Assembly: GCF_000504245.1 (NCBI RefSeq)
Contig: NZ_KI632509.1
Location: 5,111,502-5,175,501, forward strand
Origin: Haloechinothrix halophila YIM 93223
GTDB taxonomy: Bacteria > Actinomycetota > Actinomycetes > Mycobacteriales > Pseudonocardiaceae
Length of the DNA stretch: 64,000 nt
Reading direction: 5' to 3'
Below, one piece after another: positions 63,010 to 64,000 of the stretch. Numbering within the stretch: position 1 is the first letter of the stretch; each line of letters starts with the position of its first letter. Position numbers and translations under genes: made by a program. Under the pieces are notes generated by a model that saw nothing but the letters and a program-made list of their open reading frames with translations, ran no database searches and was not told the origin of the DNA.

Positions 63010-63774
63010 TCAGACGCCACCGGTGAGGGTGACACCGCCATCGATGACGATCGTCTGGCCGGTGAGCCAGCCCGCGTCCTCCGACAGTAGGAAGGCCACC
63101 ACGCTGCCGATGTCCTCCGGGACGCCGAGGCGCTTGAGCGGATACGAGGCGGCGACCTCGCTCTCGCGACCCTCGTAGAGCGCGGAGGCGAACTGGGTCT
63201 TGACCACGGCGGGTGCGACACCGTTGACGCGGATGTCCGGGCCGAGCTCGACGGCCAGTTCCTCGGTGATGTGGGTGAGCATCGCCTTGCTCGCGCCGTA
63301 GAAGCCGATGCCGGGCGCGGGCTTCTGCCCTGCGACCGAGGAGACGTTGACGACCGCGCCGCCGTGTTCGCCGAGCCACGCCTTGTGCGCCTGCTGCGTC
63401 CATCCCAGCGCGGAGAGGCAGTTGACCTCGACGATCTTGCGCGCCGCGTCGAGGTCCAGCTCGATCAGCGGACCATAGACCGGGTTGATGCCCGCGTTGT
63501 TGACCAGCAGATCCAGGCTGCCGAAGGTCTCGATGGTGCGGCTGATCGCCTCGGCCTGGTGATCGGGGTCGTGTGCCTTGCCCGCGACCGCGATGGCGTT
63601 GTCCGCGCCGAGCTTCGCGACCGCCTCGCCGAGGGCCTCCTGCTTGCGCGCGGTGACACACACCTTGGCACCGTCGGCGACCAACCGTTCGGCGATGCCG
63701 AGCCCGATACCCCTGCTCGCTCCGGTCACTACCGCGACCTTGTCGCGGAACCTATCGCTGATGGCGTTCGGCAT
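63010..63774 (-). CDS. Short-chain dehydrogenase/reductase, first gene of the operon
   Basis: A 254-residue SDR. VVTGASRGIGLGIAERL, NNAGINPVYGPLIELDLD, AVVNVSSVAGQKPAPGIGFYGASKAM and IVIDGGVTLTGG are the standard marks. I chose the ATG at 63774 (MPNAISDRF) with an AAGGA site. First gene of the nine-gene operon 63774-55406; operators for a TetR-type regulator lie 50-80 bases upstream. Confidence 0.92.
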   Translation of the reverse strand: MPNAISDRFRDKVAVVTGASRGIGLGIAERLVADGAKVCVTARKQEALGEAVAKLGADNAIAVAGKAHDPDHQAEAISRTIETFGSLDLLVNNAGINPVYGPLIELDLDAARKIVEVNCLSALGWTQQAHKAWLGEHGGAVVNVSSVAGQKPAPGIGFYGASKAMLTHITEELAVELGPDIRVNGVAPAVVKTQFASALYEGRESEVAASYPLKRLGVPEDIGSVVAFLLSEDAGWLTGQTIVIDGGVTLTGGV

Positions 63775-63824
63775 GGGCTGATCGTCCTTCCGTATGGTGC
63801 TGGGGACCCACCTGAGCTGCACGG

Positions 63825-63857
63825 CTAAGCGCTTGCTTAGTGGTAAGCGTTCGCTTA
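63825..63857. promoter_or_regulatory. Double palindromic operator upstream of the acyl-CoA operon
   Basis: CTAAGC-GCTT-GCTTAG (63825-63840) and TAAGCG-TT-CGCTTA (63844-63857) are two imperfect copies of one TAAGCnnnnGCTTA motif, centred ~18 bases apart. They sit between the operon start and the divergent gene at 63922, as usual for TetR-type acyl-CoA regulators. Confidence 0.8.
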
Positions 63858-63921
63858 GCATGCCGTAAGAACCGCACGCTCGTCAACACCCCTGACGGAA
63901 CCATCTGACGGGAGCAACGCC

Positions 63922-64000
63922 ATGCCCCCAGCCGCACGCGAGGACACGACGGAAGGAACGCCGCCCATGGCGGGTGCACAACCCAACGCACGCAGCCGTC
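63922..64000 (+). CDS. Start of a divergent gene, probably a TetR regulator (cut by window end)
   Basis: The ATG at 63922 has a GGGAG site and gives MPPAAREDTTEGTPPMAGAQ, continuing ...PNARSR up to the window edge. Many TetR proteins begin with such a disordered stretch followed by RSR-R-T. The divergent position and the double operator support a TetR repressor of the acyl-CoA operon. An alternative start is the ATG at 63967. The helix-turn-helix is outside the window, so this stays an inference. Confidence 0.5.
   Translation, partial: MPPAAREDTTEGTPPMAGAQPNARSR

Overview
High-GC actinomycete DNA. It is probably from a filamentous or Pseudonocardiales-type genome, but I cannot fix the genus. 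Signs of this are GTG starts, ATGA-coupled operons, a furA-katG pair with a mycobacterial-type FurA box, an F420/deazaflavin-type reductase, an RsrA-like zinc anti-sigma factor, and a long acyl-CoA catabolic operon. I see no rRNA, tRNA or CRISPR.

Layout. 1-0.9 kb: remnants of an IS256-family and an IS630-family transposase. 0.9-6 kb: small redox and stress genes (peroxiredoxin-like, DsbA/FrnE-like, VOC protein with a divergent TetR, a frameshifted deazaflavin-type gene, RibD-like reductase, MerR regulator divergent from hsp20). 6.2-8.1 kb: a group II intron on the minus strand encoding its maturase. 8.4-11.1 kb: furA-katG. 11.2-16.5 kb: secreted SGNH hydrolase, SulP transporter, MpaB-like oxygenase with TetR, and a secreted lipase. 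16.6-19.7 kb: ECF sigma, RsrA-like anti-sigma and methyltransferase, divergent from a second methyltransferase plus OsmC. 19.9-26.9 kb: membrane proteins, a truncated AraC gene, an MBL/epimerase/SDR operon, HigBA and an aldose epimerase. 27-32.8 kb: a six-gene fructose PTS operon with a clear promoter. 33-41 kb: acyl-CoA ligase and dehydrogenase, a Tat-exported DUF839 protein, and a Tat-exported molybdenum hydroxylase. 41.4-44.4 kb: a lower-GC run of SUKH/immunity-like genes with no toxin gene. 44.6-48.2 kb: membrane protein, a deiodinase-like selenoprotein, two Crp/Fnr regulators and a CPxC membrane protein. 48.2-55.2 kb: TetR with a carotenoid oxygenase, VapBC, thioesterase, hydrolase and an HD-GYP/LuxR fusion. 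55.4-63.8 kb: a nine-gene acyl-CoA oxidation operon, divergent from a gene start cut by the window edge.

The best candidate for something undescribed is at 45460-46200. An in-frame TGA (45688-45690) splits a deiodinase/thioredoxin-fold protein at the position where animal deiodinases carry selenocysteine. The TGA is followed 18 nt later by a GGUC-loop hairpin with the geometry of the E. coli fdhF SECIS element. Read through, it makes a 246-residue selenoprotein with a U-x-x-C redox motif. Other notable points are a ~50-bp palindromic repeat present three times, a triple ATAAC-N3-GTTAT operator before the carotenoid oxygenase, 11-bp phased GTTT repeats over the fru promoter, the orphan immunity array, and a split APH/acyl-CoA dehydrogenase pair resembling the 4-hydroxyacyl-CoA pathway.
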